Notes under the pieces: model-generated
The model's input: the letters and a program-made list of their open reading frames with translations, nothing else
The model's database searches: none
What the model was told of the DNA's origin: nothing
Source of the DNA: Streptomyces cinnabarinus
GTDB lineage: Bacteria; Actinomycetota; Actinomycetes; Streptomycetales; Streptomycetaceae
Direction of reading: 5' to 3'
Length of the DNA stretch: 64,000 bases
NCBI RefSeq assembly: GCF_027270315.1
Contig: NZ_CP114413.1
Coordinates: forward strand, 7,378,001-7,442,000
In this document: piece by piece, positions 8,698-17,331 of the stretch
Numbering within the stretch: position 1 is the first letter of the stretch
Layout of the letters: the number at the start of each line of letters is the position of its first letter
Made by a program: the position numbers and the translations under genes

Positions 8698-9222
8698 ATG
8701 ACCGCACCTCTCGCACTCGATCCCATGCGCACGGCTCTGGTCCTGGTCGACCTGATGGACCGCATCGTCGCGCTGCCCCTTGAACCCCGCAAGGGCACGG
8801 ACGTGCTCGCCACCTGCGGCGAGCTGGCGGCCGCCTGTCGGGCGGCGGGCGCGGCGGTGGTGCTGATCCGGGTGGAGCGCCCCCAGGCGGCCGAGCAGCC
8901 CCCTGGCAGCGCCCTGGCGGCGGGCCTGGCGCGGGAGGGTGATCTGGAGGTCGTGAAGCGCACCATCGGCGGCTTCCAGGGCACGGGCCTGCACGACCGG
9001 CTCGGCGAGCGGAACATCACCACCCTGGTGTTCGGCGGCATCGCCACCAACCTGGGCGTGGAGTCCACGGCCCGCGCGGCCGGTGACCTCGGCTACGAGC
9101 TCGTCTTCGTGGAGGACGCGATGACGGCCTTCACCGCGGCCGAGCACGAGGCGTCGATCCGGCTGGACTTCCCCCGCCTGGGCACGGTCGTGCGGGCGGC
9201 GGAGGTGAGGTTCACCGGCTGA
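8698..9222 (+). CDS. Isochorismatase-family hydrolase lacking the catalytic cysteine
   Basis: A 174-residue cysteine-hydrolase-fold protein. Asp18 (LVLVDLMD) and Lys87 (VVKRTIGGF) occupy the usual catalytic Asp and Lys positions. The loop normally reading ATNxCVExTAR reads ATNLGVESTAR, so Gly120 replaces the nucleophilic Cys. This Gly-type subfamily is recurrent in bacteria, and true isochorismatases also lack the Cys, but amidase/nicotinamidase chemistry would not be expected. A stem-loop terminator follows. No siderophore genes are nearby, so the function is open. Confidence 0.85.
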   Translation: MTAPLALDPMRTALVLVDLMDRIVALPLEPRKGTDVLATCGELAAACRAAGAAVVLIRVERPQAAEQPPGSALAAGLAREGDLEVVKRTIGGFQGTGLHDRLGERNITTLVFGGIATNLGVESTARAAGDLGYELVFVEDAMTAFTAAEHEASIRLDFPRLGTVVRAAEVRFTG

Positions 9223-9240
9223 CGCCGGCGGTCCACGTAC

Positions 9241-9291
9241 CAGCGGGACCCTGCGGCGCAGGGGGCGCTCCCCGCCGGCAGGGTCCCGCTG
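9241..9291. terminator. Bidirectional stem-loop between convergent genes
   Basis: A perfect 14-bp inverted repeat (CAGCGGGACCCTGC at 9241-9254, complement at 9278-9291) with a GC-rich 23-nt loop. It lies between the isochorismatase-family stop and the fdhD stop. Confidence 0.75.
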
Positions 9292-9310
9292 CCGTGTCGC
9301 GGGGGACCGT

Positions 9311-10159
9311 TCAGCCCTGGGTGGCCGCGGCCCGCAGGGCGATCCGGTCCTCGCCCGCGTACACGTTCATGGAGTTGCCCCGCAGGAAGCCCACCAGGGT
9401 CAGCCCCGTCTCCGCGGCCAGGTCCACCGCGAGGGACGACGGCGCCGAGACCGCCGCCAGGACCGGGATCCCGGCCATGACCGCCTTCTGCGCCAGCTCG
9501 AAGGAGGCCCGCCCCGACACCAGCAGGAGGGTGCGGGACAGCGGCAGGTCGCCGTTCTGGAGGGCGCGGCCGACCAGCTTGTCGACCGCGTTGTGCCGGC
9601 CGACGTCCTCCCGTATGTCGAGCAGCTCGCCGTCCTCGGTGAACAGGGCCGCCGCGTGCAGCCCCCCGGTCCGGTCGAAGACCCGCTGAGAGGCGCGCAG
9701 CCGGTCGGGGAGGCTCGCCAGCAGCTCGGGTTCGACGCGGACCGGGGGAGTGTCGGCGATGGGCCAGCGGGCGGTGGTGCGGACGGCGTCCAGGCTGGCC
9801 TTGCCGCACAGGCCGCAGGACGAGGTCGTGTAGACGTTCCGCTCCAGGGTGATCTCCGGGATCAGCACGCCCTGGGACGTCTTCACGTCCACCACGTTGT
9901 AGGTGTTCGAGCCGTCCGCGGTCGCGCCCGCGCAGTACACGATGTTCTGCAGCTCCGCCGCCGAGCCCAGTACCCCCTCGCTGACCAGGAACCCGGCGGC
10001 GAGCGCGAAGTCGTCCCCCGGCGTCCGCATGGTGATCGCGAGGGGTTTGCCGTTCAGCCGGATCTCCAGGGGCTCCTCGGCGACGAGGGTGTCCGGCCGG
10101 GTGGAGACGGCCCCGTCCCGGATGCGGAGCACCTTGCGTCGTTCCGTGACTCGTCCCAT
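9311..10159 (-). CDS. fdhD: FdhD, sulfurtransferase/accessory protein for formate dehydrogenase
   Basis: A 282-residue FdhD/NarQ-family protein that passes sulfur from IscS to the bis-MGD cofactor, a step required for active formate dehydrogenase. The sulfur-carrying pair Cys115/Cys118 is present in the motif SSCGLCGK; DIREDVGRHNAVDKL and SGRASFELAQKA are further family signatures. The ATG at 10159 is chosen over an upstream in-frame start because it begins the conserved N terminus (MGRVTERRKV). It is the last gene of the minus-strand panE-formate dehydrogenase operon, 17 bp after the preceding stop. Confidence 0.95.
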   Translation of the reverse strand: MGRVTERRKVLRIRDGAVSTRPDTLVAEEPLEIRLNGKPLAITMRTPGDDFALAAGFLVSEGVLGSAAELQNIVYCAGATADGSNTYNVVDVKTSQGVLIPEITLERNVYTTSSCGLCGKASLDAVRTTARWPIADTPPVRVEPELLASLPDRLRASQRVFDRTGGLHAAALFTEDGELLDIREDVGRHNAVDKLVGRALQNGDLPLSRTLLLVSGRASFELAQKAVMAGIPVLAAVSAPSSLAVDLAAETGLTLVGFLRGNSMNVYAGEDRIALRAAATQG

Positions 10160-10176
10160 GTCCCCATCAGCCCCGA

Positions 10177-11037
10177 TCAGTTCCGGTTCTGGACGTGCTG
10201 GTAGCCGAAGCGGCCCTTGATGCACAGATTGCCGTGGGTCACCGGATTGTCGTGCGGCGAGGTGACCTTCACGATCTCATTCTCCTGCACGTGCAGAGTG
10301 AGGTTGCAGCCCACTCCGCAGTACGCGCACACCGTGGTCGTCTCCGTCTGCGCCGACTCGTCCCAGGTGCCCGCCGCCCGCATGTCGAACTCCGACTTGA
10401 AGGACAGCGCCCCGGTCGGGCACACCTCGATGCAGTTCCCGCAGTACACACAGGCCGAGTCGGTCAGCGGGGCGTCGTGCTCGACGGCGATCCGGGCGTC
10501 GAAGCCCCGCCCGGCGACCGAGATCGCGAACGTGTTCTGCCACTGGTCGCCACAGGCGTCGACGCACTTGTAGCAGAGGATGCACTTGTCGTAGTCGCGC
10601 ACGTACAGATCGTTGTCGACCTTGGGTTCCTCATTCAGCCGGGCGGCGTCCGGGCCGAAACGCTCGGGCTTGGCCTCGTACTCCTTGATCCACTCGGCGA
10701 CCTTCGGTGTGGTCGACAAGTCGACCGAAGAAGCGAGGAGCTCCAGTACGACCTTGCGGCTGTGCCGGGCGCGCTCGGTGTCGGTGCGCACCTCCATGCC
10801 CGGCTCGGCCTTGCGGGAGCAGGCCGGGACCAGGGTCCGGGACCCCTCGACCTCGACGACACAGACCCGGCAGGCGTTCTTCGGCCGCAGGGTGTCGCCC
10901 TCGCACAGGGTCGGGATGTCCTTCCCGGCGGCCCGGCAGGCGTCGAGGACGGTCGAACCCTCGGGCGCCCGGACCGGCTCCCCGTCGATGGTGAACTCCA
11001 GCAGTCGGCGGGGAATCCCCAGCGGTGTCACGGTCAT
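10177..11037 (-). CDS. Formate dehydrogenase iron-sulfur subunit carrying the Mo-domain [4Fe-4S] segment
   Basis: A 286-residue electron-transfer protein. In order it has: a [2Fe-2S] ferredoxin domain (Cys45, 56, 59, 73); a His-Cys-like segment (about 90-105); two [4Fe-4S] ferredoxin motifs (Cys152/155/158/162 and Cys196/199/202/206); and a C-terminal CxxCxxxC...C motif (Cys237/240/244/272) with GNLCIKGRFGYQHV. The last part is normally the N terminus of the molybdopterin subunit FdhA, which lacks it here. This protein therefore equals the first third of an FdsA-type alpha subunit encoded separately. The ATG overlaps the stop of the preceding NuoEF-like gene (ATGA). It carries electrons between the Mo centre and the FMN subunit. 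Confidence 0.9.
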   Translation of the reverse strand: MTVTPLGIPRRLLEFTIDGEPVRAPEGSTVLDACRAAGKDIPTLCEGDTLRPKNACRVCVVEVEGSRTLVPACSRKAEPGMEVRTDTERARHSRKVVLELLASSVDLSTTPKVAEWIKEYEAKPERFGPDAARLNEEPKVDNDLYVRDYDKCILCYKCVDACGDQWQNTFAISVAGRGFDARIAVEHDAPLTDSACVYCGNCIEVCPTGALSFKSEFDMRAAGTWDESAQTETTTVCAYCGVGCNLTLHVQENEIVKVTSPHDNPVTHGNLCIKGRFGYQHVQNRN

Positions 11038-12860
11038 TCGTACGCCCCCAGGCGGTCGATGGCGGATTCCACGGCGTTCCAGGCGGTCTGTCCCAGACCG
11101 CAGATCGAGGCGTCCCGCATCGCGCGGCCGACCTCCCTGAGCAGGGCGATGTCCTCGGCGGCCGCGGCACCCGTCCGCTCCGCGATCCGGTGCAGCGCCT
11201 CCTCCTGCCGCACGGTCCCGACCCGGCAGGGCACGCACTGCCCGCACGACTCGTCGCGGAAGAACTCGGCGATGCGCAACAGGAGCCGGGGCAGTGGTAC
11301 GGACGAGTCGAAGGCCATCACCACGCCCGAGCCGAGTGTGGTGATGGCCTCCCGGGTGCCTTCGAAGGTGAGCGGGATGTCCGTCTCGTCGGGCCGGACG
11401 AACCCGCCCGCCGCGCCGCCCAGCAGCACCGCCCGCAGCCCGTCCCGCACCCCGGCGAGGGTCAGCAGCTCACCCAGCGTGGCGCCGAACGGCAGCTCGT
11501 AGATGCCGGGCCGGTCCACGCTGCCCGAGACGCAATACAGCTTCGGCCCGGTCGACTTGGGGGTGCCGATCGCCGCGTACGCCGGGGCGCCCATGGTCAG
11601 GATGGGCAGGACGTTGACCAGCGTCTCGACGTTGTTCTCCACCGTGGGCTTGCCGAACAGGCCCTTCTCCACCGGGAACGGCGGCTTGGAGCGCGGTTCG
11701 CCCCGGTAGCCCTCGATGGAGTTGAACAGGGCGGTCTCCTCACCGCAGATGTAGGCGCCCGCGCCCCTGCGGATCTCGATGTCGAAGGCGTACCCCTGAC
11801 CGAGGATGTCTGCGCCCAGCAGTCCCCGCGCGCGAGCCTGCGCGAGGGCGTGCTCCATGCGCTGAATGGCGCGCGGGTACTCGCCGCGCAGATACAGGTA
11901 GCCGTGGTGCGCGCCGGTCGCGTACCCGGCGATCGTCATCGCCTCGACCAGGGCGTACGGGTCACCCTCCATGATCACGCGGTCCTTGAAGGTGCCCGGC
12001 TCGGATTCGTCGGCGTTACAGACGAGGTAGTGCGGATGGTCGGGCTGGGACGCCGTCGCCTGCCATTTGCGGCCGGTGGGGAAGGCGGCGCCGCCACGCC
12101 CGACCAGGCCCGAGTCGGTCACCTCGCGGATCACGCCGGCCGGGCCCAGCTCGAAGGCCCGGCGCAGGGCGGTCCAGCCGCCGTGGGCGCGGTAGTCGTC
12201 GAGGCTCGCCGGGTCCACGACGCCGACCCGGCCGAGCAGGGTGAGCCCCGGGTCCCCGGCCTGGGGCACCGCCATCGCCGCGGGCGGCTCCTCGGGCGCC
12301 GAGTCCGGCGCGGTCGCGGCGAGGACGGCGTCGTGCACGGTGGTGGGCGCCGAGACCGCCGTACGCACCGGGTCGCCCGCCCTGATCGCCAGGGCCGCCG
12401 GGGCGCGTTCGCACAGGCCGAGGCAGGGGCTGCGCTCGACGTGGACGCCGGGGCCGAGGCTCGCCTCGATGCCCGCGCACAGGCCGGCGGCGCCCGCGGC
12501 GGCGCAGGCGAGGTCGGTGCAGACGTGCAGCACGGTGGCCGGGCGGGGTTTGACGGAGAACATCGCGTAGAAGGTGGCGACGCCGTACGCCTCCGCGGGT
12601 GGCACGGTCAGCCGGCGGCACAGGTAGTCGAGGGCGCCGTCGCTGATCCAGCCGATCCGGTCGTTGATCGCGTGCAGCCCCGGCAACAGCAGGTCCCGCC
12701 GCTCGCGTGCGGCGCGTCCGCCGCGCGCCCACCTCAGGTCGGCATCCGAGCGGTCGGCGCCTTCCCATGAGGACTCCGGGGGGCCCAACAGGGCGTCGAC
12801 GGCCGCCCGTTCGTCGTCCGTCGGCTTGCTGTCGCCGAAGTGCAGGTCCACTTGCGTCAC
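11034..12860 (-). CDS. Formate dehydrogenase NADH-oxidoreductase subunit, NuoE-NuoF fusion
   Basis: A 608-residue fusion. The N-terminal thioredoxin-like [2Fe-2S] domain (Cys114, 119, 146, 150) corresponds to NuoE/FdsG. The C-terminal part is a NuoF/FdsB-type flavoprotein with GRGGAAFPTGRKW at 254-266 (NADH site), GAYICGEETALFNSIEG (FMN site) and a [4Fe-4S] cluster (Cys539, 542, 545, 587). It would pass electrons from formate to NAD+. The GTG start at 12860 overlaps the TGA of the Mo subunit gene, and the stop overlaps the next ATG, so translation is coupled. Longer upstream frames are antisense shadow of the Mo-subunit frame. Confidence 0.93.
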   Translation of the reverse strand: MTQVDLHFGDSKPTDDERAAVDALLGPPESSWEGADRSDADLRWARGGRAARERRDLLLPGLHAINDRIGWISDGALDYLCRRLTVPPAEAYGVATFYAMFSVKPRPATVLHVCTDLACAAAGAAGLCAGIEASLGPGVHVERSPCLGLCERAPAALAIRAGDPVRTAVSAPTTVHDAVLAATAPDSAPEEPPAAMAVPQAGDPGLTLLGRVGVVDPASLDDYRAHGGWTALRRAFELGPAGVIREVTDSGLVGRGGAAFPTGRKWQATASQPDHPHYLVCNADESEPGTFKDRVIMEGDPYALVEAMTIAGYATGAHHGYLYLRGEYPRAIQRMEHALAQARARGLLGADILGQGYAFDIEIRRGAGAYICGEETALFNSIEGYRGEPRSKPPFPVEKGLFGKPTVENNVETLVNVLPILTMGAPAYAAIGTPKSTGPKLYCVSGSVDRPGIYELPFGATLGELLTLAGVRDGLRAVLLGGAAGGFVRPDETDIPLTFEGTREAITTLGSGVVMAFDSSVPLPRLLLRIAEFFRDESCGQCVPCRVGTVRQEEALHRIAERTGAAAAEDIALLREVGRAMRDASICGLGQTAWNAVESAIDRLGAYE

Positions 12861-14776
12861 CTCACGATGGTCGCGACGGGGAGCTTCTCGATCCGGATCG
12901 CCGACGCCTTGAACTCCGCCGTCCCCGCGATCGGGCAGTTCGCCTCGATCGTCAGCGAGTTGGTGTCCACCTCGTCGGGAAAGTGCATGGTCATGAAGGC
13001 GAGCCCGGGGCGCAGCGCGGTGTCGACCCACACCGGCGCCACCACCGAGCCGCGCCGTGAGGTCACCTGGACCTCCTCGCCGACGACGACCCCGTACCGC
13101 TCGGCGTCCTCCGGGCACAGCTCGACGTACTCGCCGCGCCGGAGCGGGGAGGCGAAACTCCCGCTCTGCACACCGGTGTTGTAGGAGTCGAGACGCCGCC
13201 CGGTGGTGAGCCGGATCGGGTACCGGTCATCGGTGAGGTCGACCGGCGGATCGTGCTGCACCAGCCCGAACGGCGCCGCCGTCCCGCGCCGCTCCGGGTC
13301 CGTCTCCCACAACCGGCCGTGCAGATAGCTCGGTTCGATGCCGTCGGTGCTCGGACACGGCCACTGGATGCCCTGGTGCTGCTCCAGGCGTTCGTACGTC
13401 ATCCCGTAGTGGTCGGGCGATATGGACCTCAGCTCGTTCCACACGGCCTCGGCGTCGGCGTACTTCCACTCGTGGCCGAGCCGGGCCGCCAGCTCGCAGA
13501 TGATGTCGATGTCCTCGCGCGCCTCACCGGGTGGGGTGACCGCCCGCCGCACCCGCTGGACCCGGCGCTCGCTGTTGGTGGTGGTGCCGTCCGTCTCGGC
13601 CCACCCGGCGGTCGCGGGCAGGACGACGTCCGCCAACTCCGCCGTCTTCGTCAGGAAGATGTCCTGCACGACGAGGAAGTCCAGCTCCCGCATCCGACGT
13701 ACGGCCTGCTCGCTGTCGGCCTCCGACTGCGCCGGGTTCTCGCCGATGCAGTAGACGGCCCTGAGCGAGCCCTCCTCCATCGCCTCGAACATCTCCGTGA
13801 GGTTGAGGCCGTAATGGGGCTGGATCACCGTCTCCCAAGCGGACTCGAACTTCAGCCGCGTGTCCGCGTCGAGGATGTCCTGGAAGCCGGGCAGGCGGTT
13901 GGGGATGGCCCCCATGTCGCCGCCGCCCTGCACGTTGTTCTGCCCGCGGAGCGGCTGCAACCCGCTGCCGTAGCGGCCGACATGGCCGGTGAGCAGGGAG
14001 AGGTTGATCAGCGCGCGGACGTTGTCGGTGCCGTTGTGGTGCTCGGTGATGCCCAGGGTCCAGCAGAGCTGGGCGCGTTCGGCGCGGGCGAAGGCGTGCG
14101 CCAACTCCTTGATGGCGGCGGCCGGTACGCCCGTCACCTTCTCCGCCAGCGACAGCGTCCAGGGCTCGACGAGCGCCTTGTACTCCTCGAAGCCGGTGGT
14201 CGCCCGCGCGATGAACGCCTCGTTCGCCAGGCCCGCGTGGATGATCTCCCGGCCGACGGCGTGCGCCATCGGGATGTCGGTGCCGACGTTCAGGCCCAGC
14301 CAGCTCTCCGCCCATTCGGCGGTGGAGGTCCGGCGCGGGTCGACGGCGTACATCCGGGCGCCGTTCCTGATCCCCTTCAGCACGTGCTGGAAGAAGATCG
14401 GGTGCGCGAAGCGGGCGTTGGAGCCCCACATCACGATGACGTCCGTGTGCTCGATCTCCTCGTAGGAGGAGGTCCCGCCGCCGGAGCCGAACGCGGCCGA
14501 CAGGCCCGCCACGCTCGGCGCGTGGCAGGTGCGGTTGCAGGAGTCGACGTTGTTGGTGCCCATCACGACCCGTGCGAACTTCTGCGCCACGTAGTTCATC
14601 TCGTTCGTGGCCCGGGCGCAGGAGAACATGCCGAACGCGCCGCGGTTGCGGGCGAGCCCCTCGGCCGCACGGGCCAGGGCCTCCTCCCAACTCGCCTGCC
14701 GGAAGGGCTCGTCGCGGGAGTCCCTGATGAGGGGATGGGTGAGCCTCGTATAGGTCTTGGTCTGGCGTTTCCTCAT
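12857..14776 (-). CDS. Formate dehydrogenase catalytic (Mo-bis-MGD) subunit without its N-terminal [4Fe-4S] domain
   Basis: A 639-residue molybdopterin oxidoreductase. The active-site motif VDSCNRTCHAPSVAG places Cys84 at the metal-ligand position (selenocysteine in E. coli FdhF) and His85 beside it. It is an FDH rather than a nitrate reductase by this motif and by the operon. Typical alpha subunits begin with a four-Cys [4Fe-4S] domain; this one starts directly at MRKRQTKTYTRLTHPL, and the missing segment sits at the C terminus of the 10177-11037 product. ATGA overlap with the PanE-like gene upstream and GTGA overlap downstream show a single operon. It oxidises formate to CO2 in the cytosol. 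Confidence 0.93.
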   Translation of the reverse strand: MRKRQTKTYTRLTHPLIRDSRDEPFRQASWEEALARAAEGLARNRGAFGMFSCARATNEMNYVAQKFARVVMGTNNVDSCNRTCHAPSVAGLSAAFGSGGGTSSYEEIEHTDVIVMWGSNARFAHPIFFQHVLKGIRNGARMYAVDPRRTSTAEWAESWLGLNVGTDIPMAHAVGREIIHAGLANEAFIARATTGFEEYKALVEPWTLSLAEKVTGVPAAAIKELAHAFARAERAQLCWTLGITEHHNGTDNVRALINLSLLTGHVGRYGSGLQPLRGQNNVQGGGDMGAIPNRLPGFQDILDADTRLKFESAWETVIQPHYGLNLTEMFEAMEEGSLRAVYCIGENPAQSEADSEQAVRRMRELDFLVVQDIFLTKTAELADVVLPATAGWAETDGTTTNSERRVQRVRRAVTPPGEAREDIDIICELAARLGHEWKYADAEAVWNELRSISPDHYGMTYERLEQHQGIQWPCPSTDGIEPSYLHGRLWETDPERRGTAAPFGLVQHDPPVDLTDDRYPIRLTTGRRLDSYNTGVQSGSFASPLRRGEYVELCPEDAERYGVVVGEEVQVTSRRGSVVAPVWVDTALRPGLAFMTMHFPDEVDTNSLTIEANCPIAGTAEFKASAIRIEKLPVATIVR

Positions 14777-15744
14777 GCGGCGCTCCTCAGCGCGAGCAGG
14801 TCCGAGATGGCGTGCACGGTGCGCAGGGTGGGCACCTCCACGCCGGTGATCTCCGCCAACTCGACGACGGCCGCGAGGAGGACGTCGAGTTCGAGCGGCT
14901 TGCCGCGCTCCAGGTCCTGGAGCGTGGAGGTGCGGTGGTCGCCGACCTTCTCGGCGCCGGCCATCCGGCGTTCGATGGAGACGCCGACCTCGCAGCCGAG
15001 GGCCTCGGCGACGGCGAGCGTCTCGGCCATCATCGTCTCGATCACCTTGCGGGTGCCGCCGTGCAGACACATCTGCCGCATGGTGGCGCGGGCCAGCGCG
15101 CTGATCGGGTTGAAGGAGATGTTGCCGAGCAGCTTGACCCAGATGTCGGCCCGCAGATCGGGCTCGACCGGGCACTTCAGACCGCCGGCGATCATCGCCT
15201 CGCCGAAGTCCAGACAGCGCTTGGACACCGTGCGGTCGGGCTCGCCGATGGAGAACCGGGTGCCTTCCAAGTGCCGTACGACACCGGGGCCTTCGAGCTC
15301 GGTCGCCGCGTAGACGACACAGCCGATGGCCCGTTCGGGCGCGAGCACCGCACTGACCGCGCCACCCGGGTCGACGCTCTCCACGCGATGTCCGTCGTGG
15401 GGGCCGCCGTGCCGGTGGAAGTACCACCAGGGGATGCCGTTCTGGGCGGCGATCACCGCCGTGGTGTCGTGCAGCAGGGGCTCGATCAGCGGCCCGCACG
15501 CCGCGTACGAGTTGGCCTTCAGACCCAGGAACACATAGTCGACCGGGCCGACCTCGGCGGGGTCGTCGGTGGCGTGGGCGGCGGCCGTGAAGTCACCGCG
15601 CGGGCTGAGCACCCGCACGCCGTGCCGCCTCATGGCCGCGAGATGCGGTCCACGGGCGATGAGATGCACATCGGCACCGGCGCGATCGAGCGCGGCACCG
15701 ACATAGGCGCCGATCGCTCCGGCGCCGAGGACTGCGACTTTCAT
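14773..15744 (-). CDS. PanE/ApbA-family ketopantoate-reductase-like protein (candidate oxalyl-CoA reductase)
   Basis: A 323-residue protein with an N-terminal Rossmann motif GAGAIGAYVG (7-16) and the C-terminal PanE helical domain (KLLGNISFNPISAL). By family it would reduce 2-ketopantoate with NADPH. However, it is the first gene of a formate dehydrogenase operon, overlaps the Mo subunit by ATGA, and lies behind an operator shared with frc/oxc genes. In Methylobacterium extorquens a PanE paralogue (PanE2) is described as an oxalyl-CoA reductase that makes glyoxylate, so that role is a good inference here. Biosynthetic pantothenate function cannot be excluded. Confidence 0.85.
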   Translation of the reverse strand: MKVAVLGAGAIGAYVGAALDRAGADVHLIARGPHLAAMRRHGVRVLSPRGDFTAAAHATDDPAEVGPVDYVFLGLKANSYAACGPLIEPLLHDTTAVIAAQNGIPWWYFHRHGGPHDGHRVESVDPGGAVSAVLAPERAIGCVVYAATELEGPGVVRHLEGTRFSIGEPDRTVSKRCLDFGEAMIAGGLKCPVEPDLRADIWVKLLGNISFNPISALARATMRQMCLHGGTRKVIETMMAETLAVAEALGCEVGVSIERRMAGAEKVGDHRTSTLQDLERGKPLELDVLLAAVVELAEITGVEVPTLRTVHAISDLLALRSAA

Positions 15745-15800
15745 ACGGGGGAGCTCCGTTCGGCCGAGGGATACCGCGGAGAGGGCGCACTGCCGAAACT

Positions 15801-15829
15801 CTGTCGACGAAATATTGTCTACAGTATGC
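15801..15829. promoter_or_regulatory. Candidate GntR/FCD operator A (panE-fdh / OFA1 divergent promoter)
   Basis: Dyad CTGTCGAC-N8-GTCTACAG (15801-15808 and 15817-15824, 7 of 8 positions symmetric) followed by TATGC. It sits 57 bp upstream of the PanE-like start and 138 bp upstream of the OFA transporter start. It shares CTGT(A/C)GACGAA with sites at 18606 and 46075. It contains the TGTNNACA core common for FCD-type GntR regulators, one of which is encoded at 18673. Confidence 0.65.
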
Positions 15830-15966
15830 CCGTTGGGGCGGCAAGGGTTCGCGCAGCACCGGAAACCGGTCGGTTCGACCGTTCGTCGCGCGCTGCATAC
15901 CGTTCACCGCATACGGTCGACCCGTTGGCTTCTCAACTACCGGCTCGCTTCCTACCGTTCGGGATC

Positions 15967-17331
15967 ATGAGTCCCCCCGTCGCACCCCCGGGATGGAGCC
16001 GCTGGCTTGTTCCCCCGGCCGCTCTCTCGGTCCACCTCTCCATCGGACAGGCCTACGCCTGGTCCGTGTTCAAGCCGCCCCTGGAATCCGCGCTCGGCCT
16101 CAGCGGCACCCAGAGCGCGCTCCCCTTCCAGCTGGGCATCGTGATGCTGGGCCTGTCGGCCGCGTTCGGCGGCACGCTCGTCGAACGCAACGGCCCGCGC
16201 TGGGCGATGACCGTCGCCCTGTGCTGCTTCTCCTCCGGCTTCCTGCTCTCCGCCCTCGGCGCGGCCACCGAGCAGTACTGGCTGATCGTCCTCGGCTACG
16301 GCTTCGTCGGCGGCATCGGCCTCGGCATCGGCTACATCTCGCCCGTCTCCACCCTGATCAAGTGGTTCCCGGACCGCCCCGGCATGGCCACCGGCATCGC
16401 CATCATGGGCTTCGGCGGCGGCGCCCTGATCGCCTCGCCGTGGTCGGCCCGGATGCTGGAGTCCTTCGGCGCGGACTCCGACGGCATCGCCGTGGCCTTC
16501 CTGGTGCACGGCCTGTCGTATGCCGTATTCATGGCGCTGGGTGTGCTCTTGGTCAGGGTGCCGCGAACCGACCTGGGGGCGCGGGGCGGTGTTGAATCTG
16601 CGGCTACCGCCGCGGGGGCGCGACCAGCCCCCACCGGCCCGCAGGTGTCAGCGAAACAAGCAATCCGCACACCACAGTTCTGGTGCCTGTGGATCGTCCT
16701 CTGCATGAACGTGACCGCGGGAATCGGCATCCTGGAGAAGGCTGCCCCCATGATCATGGACTTCTTCGCCGAGACCGAGACAACGGTGTCAGCCACAGCC
16801 GCCGCAGGCTTCGTAGCCCTGCTCTCCGCCGCGAACATGGCGGGCCGCATCGGCTGGTCCTCCACCTCGGACCTGATCGGACGGAAGAACATCTACCGCG
16901 TCTACCTGGGCGTCGGCGCGCTGATGTACGCCTCCATCGCCCTGTTCGGCGACTCCTCCAAGCCGCTGTTCATCCTGTGCGCGCTGGTGATCCTCTCCTT
17001 CTACGGCGGCGGCTTCGCCACCATCCCCGCCTACCTGAAAGACCTCTTCGGCAGCCACCAGGTCGGCGCGATCCACGGCCGGCTGCTCACCGCCTGGTCC
17101 ACGGCCGGTGTGCTCGGCCCCTTGATCGTCAACTGGATCGCCGACCGGCAGGAGGAGGCGGGCAGGACCGGCGCCTCCCTCTACGGGCTCTCCTTCGGCA
17201 TCATGATCGGCCTGCTGGTCGTCGGCTTCGTCGCCAATGAACTCGTCCGGCCCGTCCATCCCCGCCACCACATCCCCGCACCCCGTCAGGAGGCCGTCGA
17301 TGTCGAACGACAGCAGCCAGAGTCCGCCTGA
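15967..17331 (+). CDS. OFA-family MFS transporter (oxalate/formate antiporter type), copy 1
   Basis: A 454-residue MFS protein with about 12 membrane segments in two halves joined by a hydrophilic loop (about residues 200-225, RTDLGARGGVES). The N terminus, HLSIGQAYAWSVFKPPLE, is the hallmark of the oxalate:formate antiporter family, as is KWFPDRPGMATGIAIMGFGGG. It is divergent from the panE-formate dehydrogenase operon across operator A, consistent with oxalate/formate exchange at the membrane. The ATG at 15967 starts the conserved region; upstream frame extension is in the divergent promoter. A 44-residue membrane protein overlaps its 3' end. Confidence 0.9.
   Translation: MSPPVAPPGWSRWLVPPAALSVHLSIGQAYAWSVFKPPLESALGLSGTQSALPFQLGIVMLGLSAAFGGTLVERNGPRWAMTVALCCFSSGFLLSALGAATEQYWLIVLGYGFVGGIGLGIGYISPVSTLIKWFPDRPGMATGIAIMGFGGGALIASPWSARMLESFGADSDGIAVAFLVHGLSYAVFMALGVLLVRVPRTDLGARGGVESAATAAGARPAPTGPQVSAKQAIRTPQFWCLWIVLCMNVTAGIGILEKAAPMIMDFFAETETTVSATAAAGFVALLSAANMAGRIGWSSTSDLIGRKNIYRVYLGVGALMYASIALFGDSSKPLFILCALVILSFYGGGFATIPAYLKDLFGSHQVGAIHGRLLTAWSTAGVLGPLIVNWIADRQEEAGRTGASLYGLSFGIMIGLLVVGFVANELVRPVHPRHHIPAPRQEAVDVERQQPESA

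Noticed and set aside
8578..9147. N-terminal extension of the DUF4185-like protein
   Set aside because: It is antisense to the well-supported isochorismatase-family gene; the GTG at 8577 directly precedes the signal/anchor helix.
10159..10225. 22-residue longer FdhD from an upstream start
   Set aside because: It would overlap the preceding gene, and the added residues do not resemble FdhD N termini.
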